NCBI GenBank assembly: GCA_002999035.1
Contig: CP027241.1
Span: 2,235,001 to 2,299,000 of the forward strand
From: Lachnospiraceae bacterium oral taxon 500
GTDB lineage: Bacteria > Bacillota > Clostridia > Lachnospirales > Vallitaleaceae
Length of the DNA stretch: 64,000 bases
Reading direction: 5' to 3'
Part shown: positions 26,331-34,783 of the stretch, piece after piece
Layout: each line of letters starts with the position of its first letter
How positions within the stretch are numbered: position 1 is the stretch's first letter
Notes under the pieces: generated by a model
What the model saw: the letters and a program-made list of their open reading frames with translations, nothing else
Told to the model about the DNA's origin: nothing
The model's database searches: none
Program-made: the position numbers and the translations under genes

Positions 26331-26339
26331 TCTTGTATC

Positions 26340-26368
26340 ATTTTAAAGTATTTTGGTATAAATGACAA
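26340..26368 (-). promoter_or_regulatory. Candidate promoter reading through the repeats to gntR
   Basis: On the minus strand TTGTCA (26363-26368), a 17-bp spacer and TAAAAT (26340-26345). The transcript would start near 26333 and cross all repeat copies before the regulator start at 25855. Confidence 0.55.
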
Positions 26369-26525
26369 TACATTTGAAAATAATTTTTCAAATTAAAAGG
26401 CAGAGGCGGATTTAAAATTTTTGTCGGAGTTGAATCAGGTCAAGAACAGCCGGAGTTTTGTATTAAGGCAAAATTATAGGTATCTACAAATCAAATTTTT
26501 ATATTACTTATTTCCAGAAAATGTA

Positions 26526-26554
26526 TTGACATTTAATCAGAAAAGGAATATATT
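26526..26554 (+). promoter_or_regulatory. Promoter of the PTS operon
   Basis: TTGACA (26526-26531), a 17-bp spacer and TATATT (26549-26554). It lies about 70 bp before the broken EIIA frame and 300 bp before the EIIC start. A GntR-type operator could not be pinned down by eye. Confidence 0.75.
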
Positions 26555-26623
26555 AAGAATAAGAGGTTATTTTATAAACATTTTATACATCTTGGCCAAG
26601 AGACAAAACGAAAGGGGCTGCTT

Positions 26624-26758
26624 ATAATAGGAATTATTGTATTAGGTCATGATCATTTTGCCGACGGAATCAGCGGCAGTTTGGAAATGCTGCCGGGTAA
26701 GGCGGAAAACTATGGAAAAATTAATTATCTGCCGGATGACTCTTTGGAGGATTTGTGA
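26624..26758 (+). pseudogene. Remnant of PTS mannose-family EIIA
   Basis: Forty-four codons beginning IIGIIVLGHDHFADGISGSL and ending SLEDL before TGA. This matches the N-terminus of mannose-family EIIA proteins (IIV-G-H-x-HFA-G, with the phosphorylated His in that motif, then a Glu/Gly/Lys block and a D-S-x-E-D-L block), which are normally near 140 residues. There is no ATG; ATA stands where the start should be, 6-9 bases after AAAGGGG. The rest of the gene is missing, and the following 100 bp show no EIIA-like frame. It sits exactly where EIIA belongs in the operon, so a decayed copy is the best reading. Confidence 0.75.
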
Positions 26759-26860
26759 CCTTTTACCAAAGTGAATGCGACGCAATATTTTACATTCAGG
26801 CTAAAAGGCAAGGATTTTACAAAAGAATAGGAACTTAACAAACGGTAAGGAGGCGAAAAT

Positions 26861-27661
26861 ATGAGTTTTATACAGGCTCTATTAATTGGATTATTTGCGT
26901 ATCTGGGAAGTAAGCGGACGCCTTGGGTATTTGGCGTTACCGGCGGATGGAATATGATCGGCCGGCCATTGGTTGCCGGTTTGATTGTCGGAATTATTTT
27001 AGGTGATGTCAGAAGCGGTGTAATCGCCGGCGCTATGGTTCAGGCTTTATTCATTGGCCAAATTACTCCCGGCGGAGCAATGCCGTCGGATGTCAACTGG
27101 GCGGCTTATATCGGAATTCCCCTGGCTTTGGCCGCCGGCGGAACCGGCGAACAGGCAGTTGCTTTAGCAGTACCTTTAAGTATGCTTGGTTTAGGATTAT
27201 TTAATTTTATCATGACCATCAATGCTTATTTCCCGCATTTGGGCGATAAAGCGGCCGCACAGGGCGACGGCGTCGGAATTCACCGGGCAACCTATTTAGC
27301 CGCCGTTCCCAGTTTCATTCTGCGGGCCGGCTCGGCCATGCTTATTTGCTACTTAGGCGCACCGGTCGCGGAAATGGCAATAAAAAATATGCCGCCTCAG
27401 CTGCTGCATTTCTTTGCTGTTGCCGGCCGGATGCTTCCGGCAGTTGGTTTTGCCATGCTGCTGAAGCAGTCCTTATCCAAAAACTGGATGATTGTCTTGT
27501 TTTTAATGGGCTGGATCATTATCGGAGCAACCAGTATGACGGTTACCGCGCTGGCGGTTTTTGCCACCGGCATTGCTTTCCTGTTTGTTATGGCGCAGGG
27601 TCAGTCCAAACCGGCGCCGGCTGCCGAAAAAAATGAGGAGGATGACTGTTATGAAGAATAA
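26861..27661 (+). CDS. PTS mannose/sorbose-family EIIC permease
   Basis: A 266-residue membrane protein, EIIC of the mannose-fructose-sorbose (or N-acetylgalactosamine) PTS family, forming the sugar channel with EIID. N-terminal FIQALLIGLFAYLGSKRTPW and the block GLIVGIILGDVRSGVIAGA are characteristic, as is GQITPGGAMPSDVNWAAY. About seven helices are seen. The ATG follows AAGGAGG. It overlaps the EIID start by 11 bp, consistent with tight coupling. Specific substrate cannot be read from the sequence. Confidence 0.93.
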   Translation: MSFIQALLIGLFAYLGSKRTPWVFGVTGGWNMIGRPLVAGLIVGIILGDVRSGVIAGAMVQALFIGQITPGGAMPSDVNWAAYIGIPLALAAGGTGEQAVALAVPLSMLGLGLFNFIMTINAYFPHLGDKAAAQGDGVGIHRATYLAAVPSFILRAGSAMLICYLGAPVAEMAIKNMPPQLLHFFAVAGRMLPAVGFAMLLKQSLSKNWMIVLFLMGWIIIGATSMTVTALAVFATGIAFLFVMAQGQSKPAPAAEKNEEDDCYEE

Positions 27662-28481
27662 AAGCTCATTATTGACGAAGAAAGATATTAATAAGGCCGC
27701 CTGGTCATATATTTTCTTTTCACAGGCTACACAAAACTTCGAACGGATGATGGGTCTGGCCTTTTGCCATGTGCTGGAACCAGTTTTAAAGAAATTATAC
27801 CAAAACAATCCGGATGAATATCAAAAAGCGCTGCAGCGGCATATGCAGTTCTATAACACGGAACCGCAGCTGGGTGCGCTGATTCCCGGTATCACCATTG
27901 CCATGGAAGAAGCCAGAGCACAGGGGGAAGACGTCAGCGAGGAACTCATCGTCAATACCAAAAATGCCCTGATGGGACCATTTGCCGGCATTGGTGATTC
28001 CATGATTATCGGGACTTACAGTCCGATTTTACTGAGTATTGCCATGAGTATGTGCTTGCAGGACGGCAATCCGATCGGACCTCTCTTTTTCTGCGCGGTA
28101 TGGCTGACGACCATTGTCGGTATGCAGTGGTACCTATTCCATAAAGGCTATTCAATGGGTATCGGGGCAGCTAATTTGTTTTTTACGCAAAAAGCTTTGG
28201 CTGATCAGATTACAACCGGGCTGACAATGATGGGACTGATGGTCATCGGCGGAGTAGCGGCGACAACAGTTAAAGCCAATGTCATTTTTCAATTTGTCAG
28301 CGGCGAAATGAGCATTTCCATTCAGGAAACCGTCTTTAATAAGATTATGCCGGGCGTTTTACCGCTGATACTGACGCTGGTTTCCTGGTATTTGCTGGAT
28401 AAGAAAAAATGGAGCGCCGCCAAATTGATTTTGGCCATTGTTTTATTTGCCGCAGCAATGGTGCTGTTGGGAATCATGTAA
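27651..28481 (+). CDS. PTS mannose/sorbose-family EIID
   Basis: A 276-residue EIID subunit, which pairs with EIIC in the membrane. It begins LTKKDINKAAWSYIFFSQ, then the QNFERMMGLAFCHVLEPVL block, FYNTEPQLGALIPGITIAME and GPFAGIGDSMIIGTYSPIL; all are hallmark EIID segments. C-terminal helices end with ILAIVLFAAAMVLLGIM. ATG 27651 lies inside the end of the EIIC frame, behind GAGGAGG. Full length for the family. Confidence 0.93.
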   Translation: MKNKSSLLTKKDINKAAWSYIFFSQATQNFERMMGLAFCHVLEPVLKKLYQNNPDEYQKALQRHMQFYNTEPQLGALIPGITIAMEEARAQGEDVSEELIVNTKNALMGPFAGIGDSMIIGTYSPILLSIAMSMCLQDGNPIGPLFFCAVWLTTIVGMQWYLFHKGYSMGIGAANLFFTQKALADQITTGLTMMGLMVIGGVAATTVKANVIFQFVSGEMSISIQETVFNKIMPGVLPLILTLVSWYLLDKKKWSAAKLILAIVLFAAAMVLLGIM

Positions 28482-28603
28482 TCGGAAAGGCAGATAAAAG
28501 GAACCGACAAATCCGGCTGCAGTCCGTCAAAACAGGCGGCACTGCGGCCGGACTTTGAGATGCAGACAGACAATCATAAAGAAAGCTACGATAGGAGGCA
28601 TAT

Positions 28604-29080
28604 ATGAAAATTGTCAATATCCGGATTGACGACCGCCTGATTCACGGTCAGGTGGCGGCTGTTTGGAGTCTTTTTACCAAAGCAACCCGCATCATGGTGA
28701 TTGACGATGCGGCAGTTAAGGATACGATTCAAAAGGGAGCACTGAAAATAGCTTGTCCCCAGCAATGTAAGCTGTCGATTTTAACAGCAGAAAAAGCCGC
28801 TCAAAATCTGAAAGAGCAAAAATATGAGGGCGAGTCGGTTTTTATCATTGTTAAAGGGCCGAAAACCCTCAGAAAGCTATACGACCTGGGCTTTGGCATG
28901 GATACTGTCAATGTCGGCAATATGGGCGGCAAGCAAAATACCAAAATGGTGAAAAAAGCCGTCAGCGTCAGCCTGGAGGATATTGAAGATTTCTTATATT
29001 TGGCTGGACACGGTGTTCACTTTACCGCGCAAATGGTGCCGGATGATGAGGCCTCGGATTTCATTAAATTGCTGGCTTAA
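28604..29080 (+). CDS. PTS mannose/sorbose-family EIIB
   Basis: A 158-residue cytoplasmic phosphotransfer subunit that passes phosphate from EIIA to the incoming sugar. The phosphorylated His is His14 in IDDRLIHGQV. VNVGNMGGKQNTKMVKKAVS in the second half is also typical. The ATG follows AGGAGGC. It is intact, yet its expected donor EIIA is represented here only by a pseudogene, so it must take phosphate from an EIIA encoded elsewhere, or the system is failing. The next gene starts 26 bp after. Confidence 0.93.
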   Translation: MKIVNIRIDDRLIHGQVAAVWSLFTKATRIMVIDDAAVKDTIQKGALKIACPQQCKLSILTAEKAAQNLKEQKYEGESVFIIVKGPKTLRKLYDLGFGMDTVNVGNMGGKQNTKMVKKAVSVSLEDIEDFLYLAGHGVHFTAQMVPDDEASDFIKLLA

Positions 29081-29105
29081 TTTCTTTGTCAGAAAGAAGG
29101 ATACT

Positions 29106-30989
29106 ATGGATAAAACGACAGTAAAAAATAAATACGGCATTTTTAGCGCTACGATTCCGAAAGAGGTTACCGCCGGCGGTGAAATCGGCTGGCATATCCG
29201 GTTTGAACTGGCGGCGCCGGTGGCGGCCGGCGGTGGGATGCGCATTTTGTTCCCGGCCTATACCCATCAGCGTTCGTCCGAATATGTACAGAATATTGAC
29301 TACTGGCAGCCGCATTTTTTATATGCTTATTTTGAGGAAGAAGACGCTCGCTTGATCACCCGGGTTGAAAAAATAAAGACTGACTTCAGCCATATTTTGC
29401 GCTGGAAAGACAGCGACCGGATTGCCGTGATTGAAGCAAAAGAGGAATGGCCCGCCGGAGCGGTGCTGCATATTGTGTACGGCGGAATTGACCGCATGTG
29501 GCTGAAAGGCTATGCTGCCCCGACCAGGGCACCGCATCATGCGGCGCTGGCGTCCGGTAATTTTTTAAATTACGAAGTTTCGCTGGATTGCTCGGGTAAA
29601 GGCGAATATCAAAAATTAGATATTTTGCCGCCGGTTAAAGTCGTGCCGGAACAGGCGTATTATTTGACAATCACCGCGCCGACCTGTGTCCGGCCGGGAA
29701 AAGAGTATTTGATCCGCTATACGGTCAGCGACCGCTTCCGCAATCCGCTGCCGGCTTCCTCGCTGACGCCGGTTTTTACGCTCAGGAATTTAAAGACCGG
29801 AGAAGAACGACCGCTGCCGGAGAATTGCTTTGTTTTAAGCGAGGAAGGTTTTTATGAAATTGATTGTCAAAACCGGGAGCTGCATATCGAAAAAGCGGCG
29901 CTGGCCTGCAAAAAAGAGGCTTCTCCTGTTTTTTGGGGCGATACCCACTGCCATACCGTTTTAACTCCCAATATCCGGGACAACAACAACGGCGCCTGCC
30001 CGCAGGACGCCTATCAGTATGCCCGGGAAACGGCCTGTCTGGATTTTGTTGCTTTGATTGAACAAACTTTCTTGTTCGATGAGAACGAAAGGCTGAACAT
30101 AACATCCAGTCTTTGGCAAACCATCCGGCAATTTTCCAATCAAAATTATCAGCCGGGGCAGTTCGTGACTTTTCCCGGCTTTGAGCTGCACAGCCGGCGG
30201 GGTGATACGGTAGTGGTTTTGGCCGAGGATATGGCCGACTTTGAATATCCGGCCGAAGCGGAGGATATATATGATATCTGGCGGCTGTACCGGGGAAAGA
30301 AATACTTGTCGATTCCGCATTTTCACCGCTATTGCGGCGGACGACCGCAAAAAGATCAGCAGGAGCAGCAGCACAGCGGCTTTGATTTAAAGAACTGGGA
30401 ACCGTCCGATGAAGCCGAAGCGCTGTGCGAGTTTTATTCGGCTCAATGGGGGCGCTTTGAGTACCCGCATAATCCGATGCTGCTGAAAGCCATGTCCAAT
30501 ATTGCGGAAAATGATGTTGTCTCCTTCTTAAACCGGGGAAAACGCTGGGGAATAACAGCCGGGAGCGATGACCACGACTCGATGCCCGGTCATGGCGGTC
30601 TGACGGCGGTTTATGCCGATGAGCTGACCAGGGAAGGGCTGTATAACGGTCTAAAAGCCCGGCATACTTATGCCACCACTCATACCAGAATTTACTTAAA
30701 TTACCGGCTGAACAATACGCCGATGGGTGAGTGTTTGCCGGTTGACAGCCTTGGTAAAGAAAATACCGATTTTGTCCTGCATGCGGAAATCGCCGCACCG
30801 GAGCAAATTCGCTCGCTTTCTCTGATTGTAAACGGGGAAGTTTATCAAAAGCTTGCTGTTGGCCAAGCCTATTGGCAGGCGGATTTGAAATTACCCAAAG
30901 CCGTCCTCGGCACCGGCAGCTATTTGTACCTGCGGGTTAAACTGGAGGATGAAAGCATCATCCTTGGCAGTCCGATCTGGGTATCGTAA
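29106..30989 (+). CDS. DUF3604-like PHP-type metal hydrolase in a PTS operon
   Basis: A 627-residue cytoplasmic protein, with no signal peptide. Residues 1-about 270 are beta-rich. The second part is PHP/DUF3604-like: FWGDTHCHTVL with the HxH metal motif, then FPGFELHSRRGDTVVV, IPHFHRYCGG and AGSDDHDSMPGHGG, which supply further metal-ligand His and Asp. The C-terminal 80 residues look like a beta domain. ATG 29106 follows AGAAAGAAGG; the longer upstream frame overlaps EIIB and is not used. Being last in a PTS operon, it may act on a phosphorylated sugar or a sugar derivative. That substrate is inference. Confidence 0.8.
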   Translation: MDKTTVKNKYGIFSATIPKEVTAGGEIGWHIRFELAAPVAAGGGMRILFPAYTHQRSSEYVQNIDYWQPHFLYAYFEEEDARLITRVEKIKTDFSHILRWKDSDRIAVIEAKEEWPAGAVLHIVYGGIDRMWLKGYAAPTRAPHHAALASGNFLNYEVSLDCSGKGEYQKLDILPPVKVVPEQAYYLTITAPTCVRPGKEYLIRYTVSDRFRNPLPASSLTPVFTLRNLKTGEERPLPENCFVLSEEGFYEIDCQNRELHIEKAALACKKEASPVFWGDTHCHTVLTPNIRDNNNGACPQDAYQYARETACLDFVALIEQTFLFDENERLNITSSLWQTIRQFSNQNYQPGQFVTFPGFELHSRRGDTVVVLAEDMADFEYPAEAEDIYDIWRLYRGKKYLSIPHFHRYCGGRPQKDQQEQQHSGFDLKNWEPSDEAEALCEFYSAQWGRFEYPHNPMLLKAMSNIAENDVVSFLNRGKRWGITAGSDDHDSMPGHGGLTAVYADELTREGLYNGLKARHTYATTHTRIYLNYRLNNTPMGECLPVDSLGKENTDFVLHAEIAAPEQIRSLSLIVNGEVYQKLAVGQAYWQADLKLPKAVLGTGSYLYLRVKLEDESIILGSPIWVS

Positions 30990-31035
30990 AATTTCCGGCC
31001 GCCTGACGGTTATCTGAAATTTCCAGCCGCCCGGA

Positions 31036-31064
31036 TTGACAGAAGCGCTGATTGGTGGTATTCT
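31036..31064 (+). promoter_or_regulatory. Promoter of galE
   Basis: TTGACA (31036-31041), a 17-bp spacer and TATTCT (31059-31064). Upstream, AAATTTCC(G/A)GCCGCC is present twice (about 30989 and 31017), a short direct repeat of unknown meaning. Confidence 0.75.
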
Positions 31065-31135
31065 ATAAGCTCAAGAGAGAGGGGCGCCGGACGTTCCTGT
31101 CAGCGTAATTTTTGAACTAATAAGAGGAGGCAATT

Positions 31136-32143
31136 ATGGCAATTTTAGTAACCGGCGGCGCCGGCTATATCGGCACCCATACCTGTATCGAACTGATAAA
31201 AGCAGGTTATGAAGTAATTATTTACGATAATTTCAGCAATTCTTCTCCGGAAGCGGTACGGCGAACCGAAAAAATCACCGGCCGTTCGATTCCCTTGGTA
31301 GAAGGCGATATTTTAGATGAAGAAAAATTAAGAAGCGTTTTCCGGGAAAATAAAATTGAATCGGTGATTCACTTTGCCGGATTAAAGGCAGTCGGCGAAT
31401 CGGTCGGTATGCCGCTCAAATACTATCATAACAATATTACCGGTACTTTGACGCTGTTAAAAGTGATGCAAGAGAGCGGTGTCAAGAAAATCGTGTTCAG
31501 CTCCTCGGCCACAGTTTACGGCATGAACAATCCCGTTCCGTTTAAGGAGGATATGCCGACTTCAGCCACCAACCCCTATGGCTGGACCAAGCAAATGATT
31601 GAAATTATTTTAAAAGACCTGTATACTGCCGATTCCGAGTGGAGTATTGTGCTGCTTCGTTACTTTAACCCCTTGGGCGCACATGAAAGCGGAACGATCG
31701 GCGAAAATCCAAACGGTATTCCCAATAATCTGATGCCGTATCTGACTCAGGTAGCCGTCAAAAAAAGAGAGTTTTTAACGGTCTACGGCAATGACTATGA
31801 TACGGTCGACGGCACCGGCGTCAGAGATTATATCCATGTCATGGATTTGGCAAACGGTCATGTTCAGGCAGTAAAATACAATGAAACCCATACCGGCGTA
31901 GAAGCGGTTAATCTGGGAACCGGCCAGGGCTTTTCGGTACTGGAAGTGATTCAAACTTTTGAGCGGGTCAATCAGGTACCGGTGCCGTATCAAATTTCCA
32001 GCCGCCGGCCCGGCGATATCGCATCCTGCTATGCCGACGTGGAAAAGGCTAAACGGCTGTTCGGCTGGCAAACGCAAAAAACACTGGAAGATATGTGCCG
32101 GGATTCTTGGAACTGGCAAAACAAAAACCCGGAAGGATATTAA
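31136..32143 (+). CDS. galE: UDP-glucose 4-epimerase
   Basis: A 335-residue short-chain dehydrogenase-like enzyme converting UDP-glucose and UDP-galactose. The NAD-binding GGAGYIG lies at residues 7-13, the catalytic SSSATVYG near 122-129 and the YxxxK pair at Tyr148 and Lys152 (PYGWTKQ). RYFNPLGAH and the C-terminal GWQTQKTLEDMC are typical for bacterial GalE. ATG 31136 follows AAGAGGAGG. It has its own promoter and is followed in 4 bp by a small membrane protein gene. It probably supplies UDP-galactose for surface glycans. Confidence 0.95.
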   Translation: MAILVTGGAGYIGTHTCIELIKAGYEVIIYDNFSNSSPEAVRRTEKITGRSIPLVEGDILDEEKLRSVFRENKIESVIHFAGLKAVGESVGMPLKYYHNNITGTLTLLKVMQESGVKKIVFSSSATVYGMNNPVPFKEDMPTSATNPYGWTKQMIEIILKDLYTADSEWSIVLLRYFNPLGAHESGTIGENPNGIPNNLMPYLTQVAVKKREFLTVYGNDYDTVDGTGVRDYIHVMDLANGHVQAVKYNETHTGVEAVNLGTGQGFSVLEVIQTFERVNQVPVPYQISSRRPGDIASCYADVEKAKRLFGWQTQKTLEDMCRDSWNWQNKNPEGY

Positions 32144-32146
32144 AAT

Positions 32147-32668
32147 ATGATTAATGACGTATTTAATGAGCAGCTCATCAAAAAGCAAAAAACATCAGCC
32201 GATACTTTAAAAATGGCGGCGATTTGGGGCGGAGCGGTAATCGTAAGTGCGGCACTCTCCATCTTGGTGCCGTATATCGGTGTCATGCTGGCGGTATTGG
32301 TCATCTGGGGCGCTGTCGTTCTCAGCGGCCGACTGAAGCAGGAATTTGAGTATTCCTTTACCAACGGCGATTTGGATATTGATGTGATTTATAATCGCTC
32401 CCGCCGGAAACGAATCGTAACGATTGATACCAAAAAGCTTTTAGGCATGGAAAAGGTACAAAATAAGGAACAGGCTGCCAAGGGCTATGATAAGGTGCTG
32501 GATCTTTCTTCCGGCATTCAGTCAGACGAGCTTTACGGACTGGTTTATGATATCGACCACAAAAAAACCCGGATTTTTATTGAGCCGAATGAATCCATCC
32601 TCAAAGGAATTCAAACCTTTGCTCCCCGGTCGGTAACCGGCCGTTACGGTGCGGTCAAAAAGGATTAA
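32147..32668 (+). CDS. Small membrane protein, DUF6106-like
   Basis: A 173-residue protein. Two helices between residues about 22 and 62 (AAIWGGAVIVSAALSIL and VMLAVLVIWGAVVLSG) are followed by a soluble domain of about 110 residues beginning FEYSFTNGDLDIDVIYNRS. It resembles a clostridial family annotated DUF6106, whose function is unknown; the match is from memory and modest. The ATG is 4 bp after the galE stop, so it is part of that transcript. No enzymatic motif is visible. Confidence 0.65.
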   Translation: MINDVFNEQLIKKQKTSADTLKMAAIWGGAVIVSAALSILVPYIGVMLAVLVIWGAVVLSGRLKQEFEYSFTNGDLDIDVIYNRSRRKRIVTIDTKKLLGMEKVQNKEQAAKGYDKVLDLSSGIQSDELYGLVYDIDHKKTRIFIEPNESILKGIQTFAPRSVTGRYGAVKKD

Positions 32669-32677
32669 GTAATTTTC

Positions 32678-32736
32678 TCAGCTTTCCTCGATTTAGACGG
32701 TTTTTTGCGAGTAACGTTTTAATCGAGGAAAGCCGG
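32678..32736 (+). terminator. Hairpin after the galE transcript
   Basis: CTTTCCTCGATTtAGAC is complementary, with slight mismatch, to GTTTTAATCGAGGAAAG about 35 bp on, giving a long stem. The loop holds GGTTTTTTGCG. No T-run follows the second arm. It is likely a terminator-like or processing hairpin. Confidence 0.5.
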
Positions 32737-32800
32737 GATGTTTTGGTTGGTTTTTCCGCAGCGTTTTAATCCGGATAAGTAAACTCAATAAGGGGGAAAA

Positions 32801-34783
32801 ATGGATAGTAATTTATATTTATCAGAATATGAGGAAGCCAGAAGAATCGGGTTAAGAGAAGCCAATCGGGCGCGAATATCCGGCGGCAGCCCTTATTTGA
32901 TGCCGCTGGAGCAAAGCGTTCCCTCCGACCGGATTTTGTCGGAAGTGGAGCTGGAAACCCAGGAGATTATGATTAAAAAAATCGCCGGCACCAAGAACCA
33001 GGGCCGATCCACCTCTTTTTCCTGCGGTTTTATGCCGCTCTTGGAAGAAGAGAGTGAGTTTGCATCCAAATGGATTGCTTTGTGTCAGGCTCATAACGAA
33101 GAGGGCATTCGTGATCCGATCATTGCTTATGAATATCTCGGCCGCTACTATGTGCTGGAAGGCAACAAAAGAGTCAGCGTCTTAAAATATTATAAAGCGG
33201 TGCAGATTATGGCCAAAGTCATTCGGCTGGTGCCGAAGTTTGAGTATGATACGGAAGAACTTCGCATCTACCGGCAATATTTGGATTTTTACAAAAAAAC
33301 CAAGATCAATTTTTTATGGTTTTCCAAAATCGGCAGCTTTCCCAAATGCTACCGCTACATTGAAAAGTTTAATTGGAGCGGGGAAAATATTATCCATTTC
33401 AAATCCTTTTATTTCCAGTTCCGGTCAGCTTATTATTCCTTAAACGGAAATACTTTGCCGATTACCACCGGCGATGCTTTCCTGTATTATTTGGATATTT
33501 ACGGCTACGATCCGGAACTGGTCAATTCGCAGATTACCCGGCAGCTGAAAGCCCTGTGGACCGAACTGGAAAATCTGCCCAAGCCCAGCCAACTGGACTT
33601 GACCCAAAGCGAACAGCGTGAGCCCAAATCCGTTAGCTTTTTATCGGATCTGAATCCGTTCGGGGCCAGCCGCAAACATTTAAAAGTGGCCTTTGTTCAT
33701 GCCGGCAGCGCTGACAGTTCGGAATGGGTCTATCAGCATGAATTGGGGAAAAATCATGTCGACTCTAAGCTGGAGAGCCGGATTTCAACGGAATCGTTTT
33801 TCAATGTACCGGAGGATGAAAGCGCTTATGACACGATTAAAGAAGTGGCCGAAAAAGGCTTTGACGTCATTTTTACCACTTCGCCGACCTTTATCTTTTC
33901 CACGTTAAAAGCGGCGCTGGAATATAAGAGCACCATTTTCCTGAACTGCTCGGAAGCAATGTCCTACCAAAATGTCCGTTCCTATTTCGGGAGGATTTTT
34001 GAGGCACATTTTTTGGCAGGGATTGTGGCCGGAGCAATGACCGAAACCAATATCATCGGTTATGCGGCAACCTATCCGATTCCCGAGTTTATCAGTTCCG
34101 TCAATGCTTATACCTTGGGCGCCCGATTTGTCAATCCGCATGCCGAGGTGTATTTGAAATGGGTATCGGAATGCAAGGAAAACTGTCTGCCCCGGATCAA
34201 AGCAACCGATGAGCAGTTTGCCAGCTTAGGAGCCGATATTGTTATGCATCAGGAGTCAAATGTGCTGACGAATAAATTGCAGTCTAACGGCCTTTATTTT
34301 ATTCGCGACCGCTATCCTTCCAATCAGGAATTTGACCCTGAGTTTAAAAATTATCTGGCTATTCCTTTGTGGAACTGGGGTGTATTTTATGAGAAAATTC
34401 TGGTCAGTATTATTAACGGCGATTACAGCCGCTCCAAATTATTCGGCCCCGGCGAAAATGCGGTTAATTACTGGTGGGGATTGAGCTCCGGCGTAGTAGA
34501 ATTCTTTTATTCAAAAAATCTTTTACCCAGAGAATTGAAGAACACGGTGGAGTTTATGAAAAAAATGATTAGTCTGGGGAGTTTTCAGCCGTTTTCGGGC
34601 TTAATTTATGATAATAAGGGGAATAAAATACAGGACGAAGGACAGATTATGACCGGACAGGAAATTATGTCCATGGATTTTCTGATTGAAGGCGTCCTGG
34701 GCAGCATTCCGAATATTACCATCCGGAAAGGGCAGGACGCCTTTTTGGATTTACTTGGCGTGAAAAAACGATATGAATCTTGA
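32801..34783 (+). CDS. ParB/Srx-like domain fused to a BMP (PBP1-type) domain, cytoplasmic
   Basis: A 660-residue protein with no signal peptide or lipobox. Residues about 105-131 (RDPIIAYEYLGRYYVLEGNK plus RVSVLKYY) match the ParB/sulfiredoxin-type nucleotide-binding motif, where an E-G-N-[KR]-R element replaces DGxHR. From about residue 290 on, it resembles the Bmp/Med periplasmic binding family: LKVAFVHAGSADSSEWVYQH, TTSPTFIF, GAMTETNIIGYAATYPIPEF, YLKWVSEC and WNWGVFYEKI. BMP domains normally bind nucleosides outside the cell, so a cytosolic fusion is unusual; it may be a nucleoside or nucleotide sensor. The ATG follows AAGGGGG. The 3' end overlaps the convergent phosphoesterase by 33 bp. 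The domains are likely; the role is inference. Confidence 0.75.
   Translation: MDSNLYLSEYEEARRIGLREANRARISGGSPYLMPLEQSVPSDRILSEVELETQEIMIKKIAGTKNQGRSTSFSCGFMPLLEEESEFASKWIALCQAHNEEGIRDPIIAYEYLGRYYVLEGNKRVSVLKYYKAVQIMAKVIRLVPKFEYDTEELRIYRQYLDFYKKTKINFLWFSKIGSFPKCYRYIEKFNWSGENIIHFKSFYFQFRSAYYSLNGNTLPITTGDAFLYYLDIYGYDPELVNSQITRQLKALWTELENLPKPSQLDLTQSEQREPKSVSFLSDLNPFGASRKHLKVAFVHAGSADSSEWVYQHELGKNHVDSKLESRISTESFFNVPEDESAYDTIKEVAEKGFDVIFTTSPTFIFSTLKAALEYKSTIFLNCSEAMSYQNVRSYFGRIFEAHFLAGIVAGAMTETNIIGYAATYPIPEFISSVNAYTLGARFVNPHAEVYLKWVSECKENCLPRIKATDEQFASLGADIVMHQESNVLTNKLQSNGLYFIRDRYPSNQEFDPEFKNYLAIPLWNWGVFYEKILVSIINGDYSRSKLFGPGENAVNYWWGLSSGVVEFFYSKNLLPRELKNTVEFMKKMISLGSFQPFSGLIYDNKGNKIQDEGQIMTGQEIMSMDFLIEGVLGSIPNITIRKGQDAFLDLLGVKKRYES

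Noticed and set aside
29782-30798. A 338-codon open frame on the minus strand
   Set aside because: It is antisense to the DUF3604-like gene, has no ribosome site, and its product is Arg/Pro/Ser-rich low-complexity text typical of a shadow frame.
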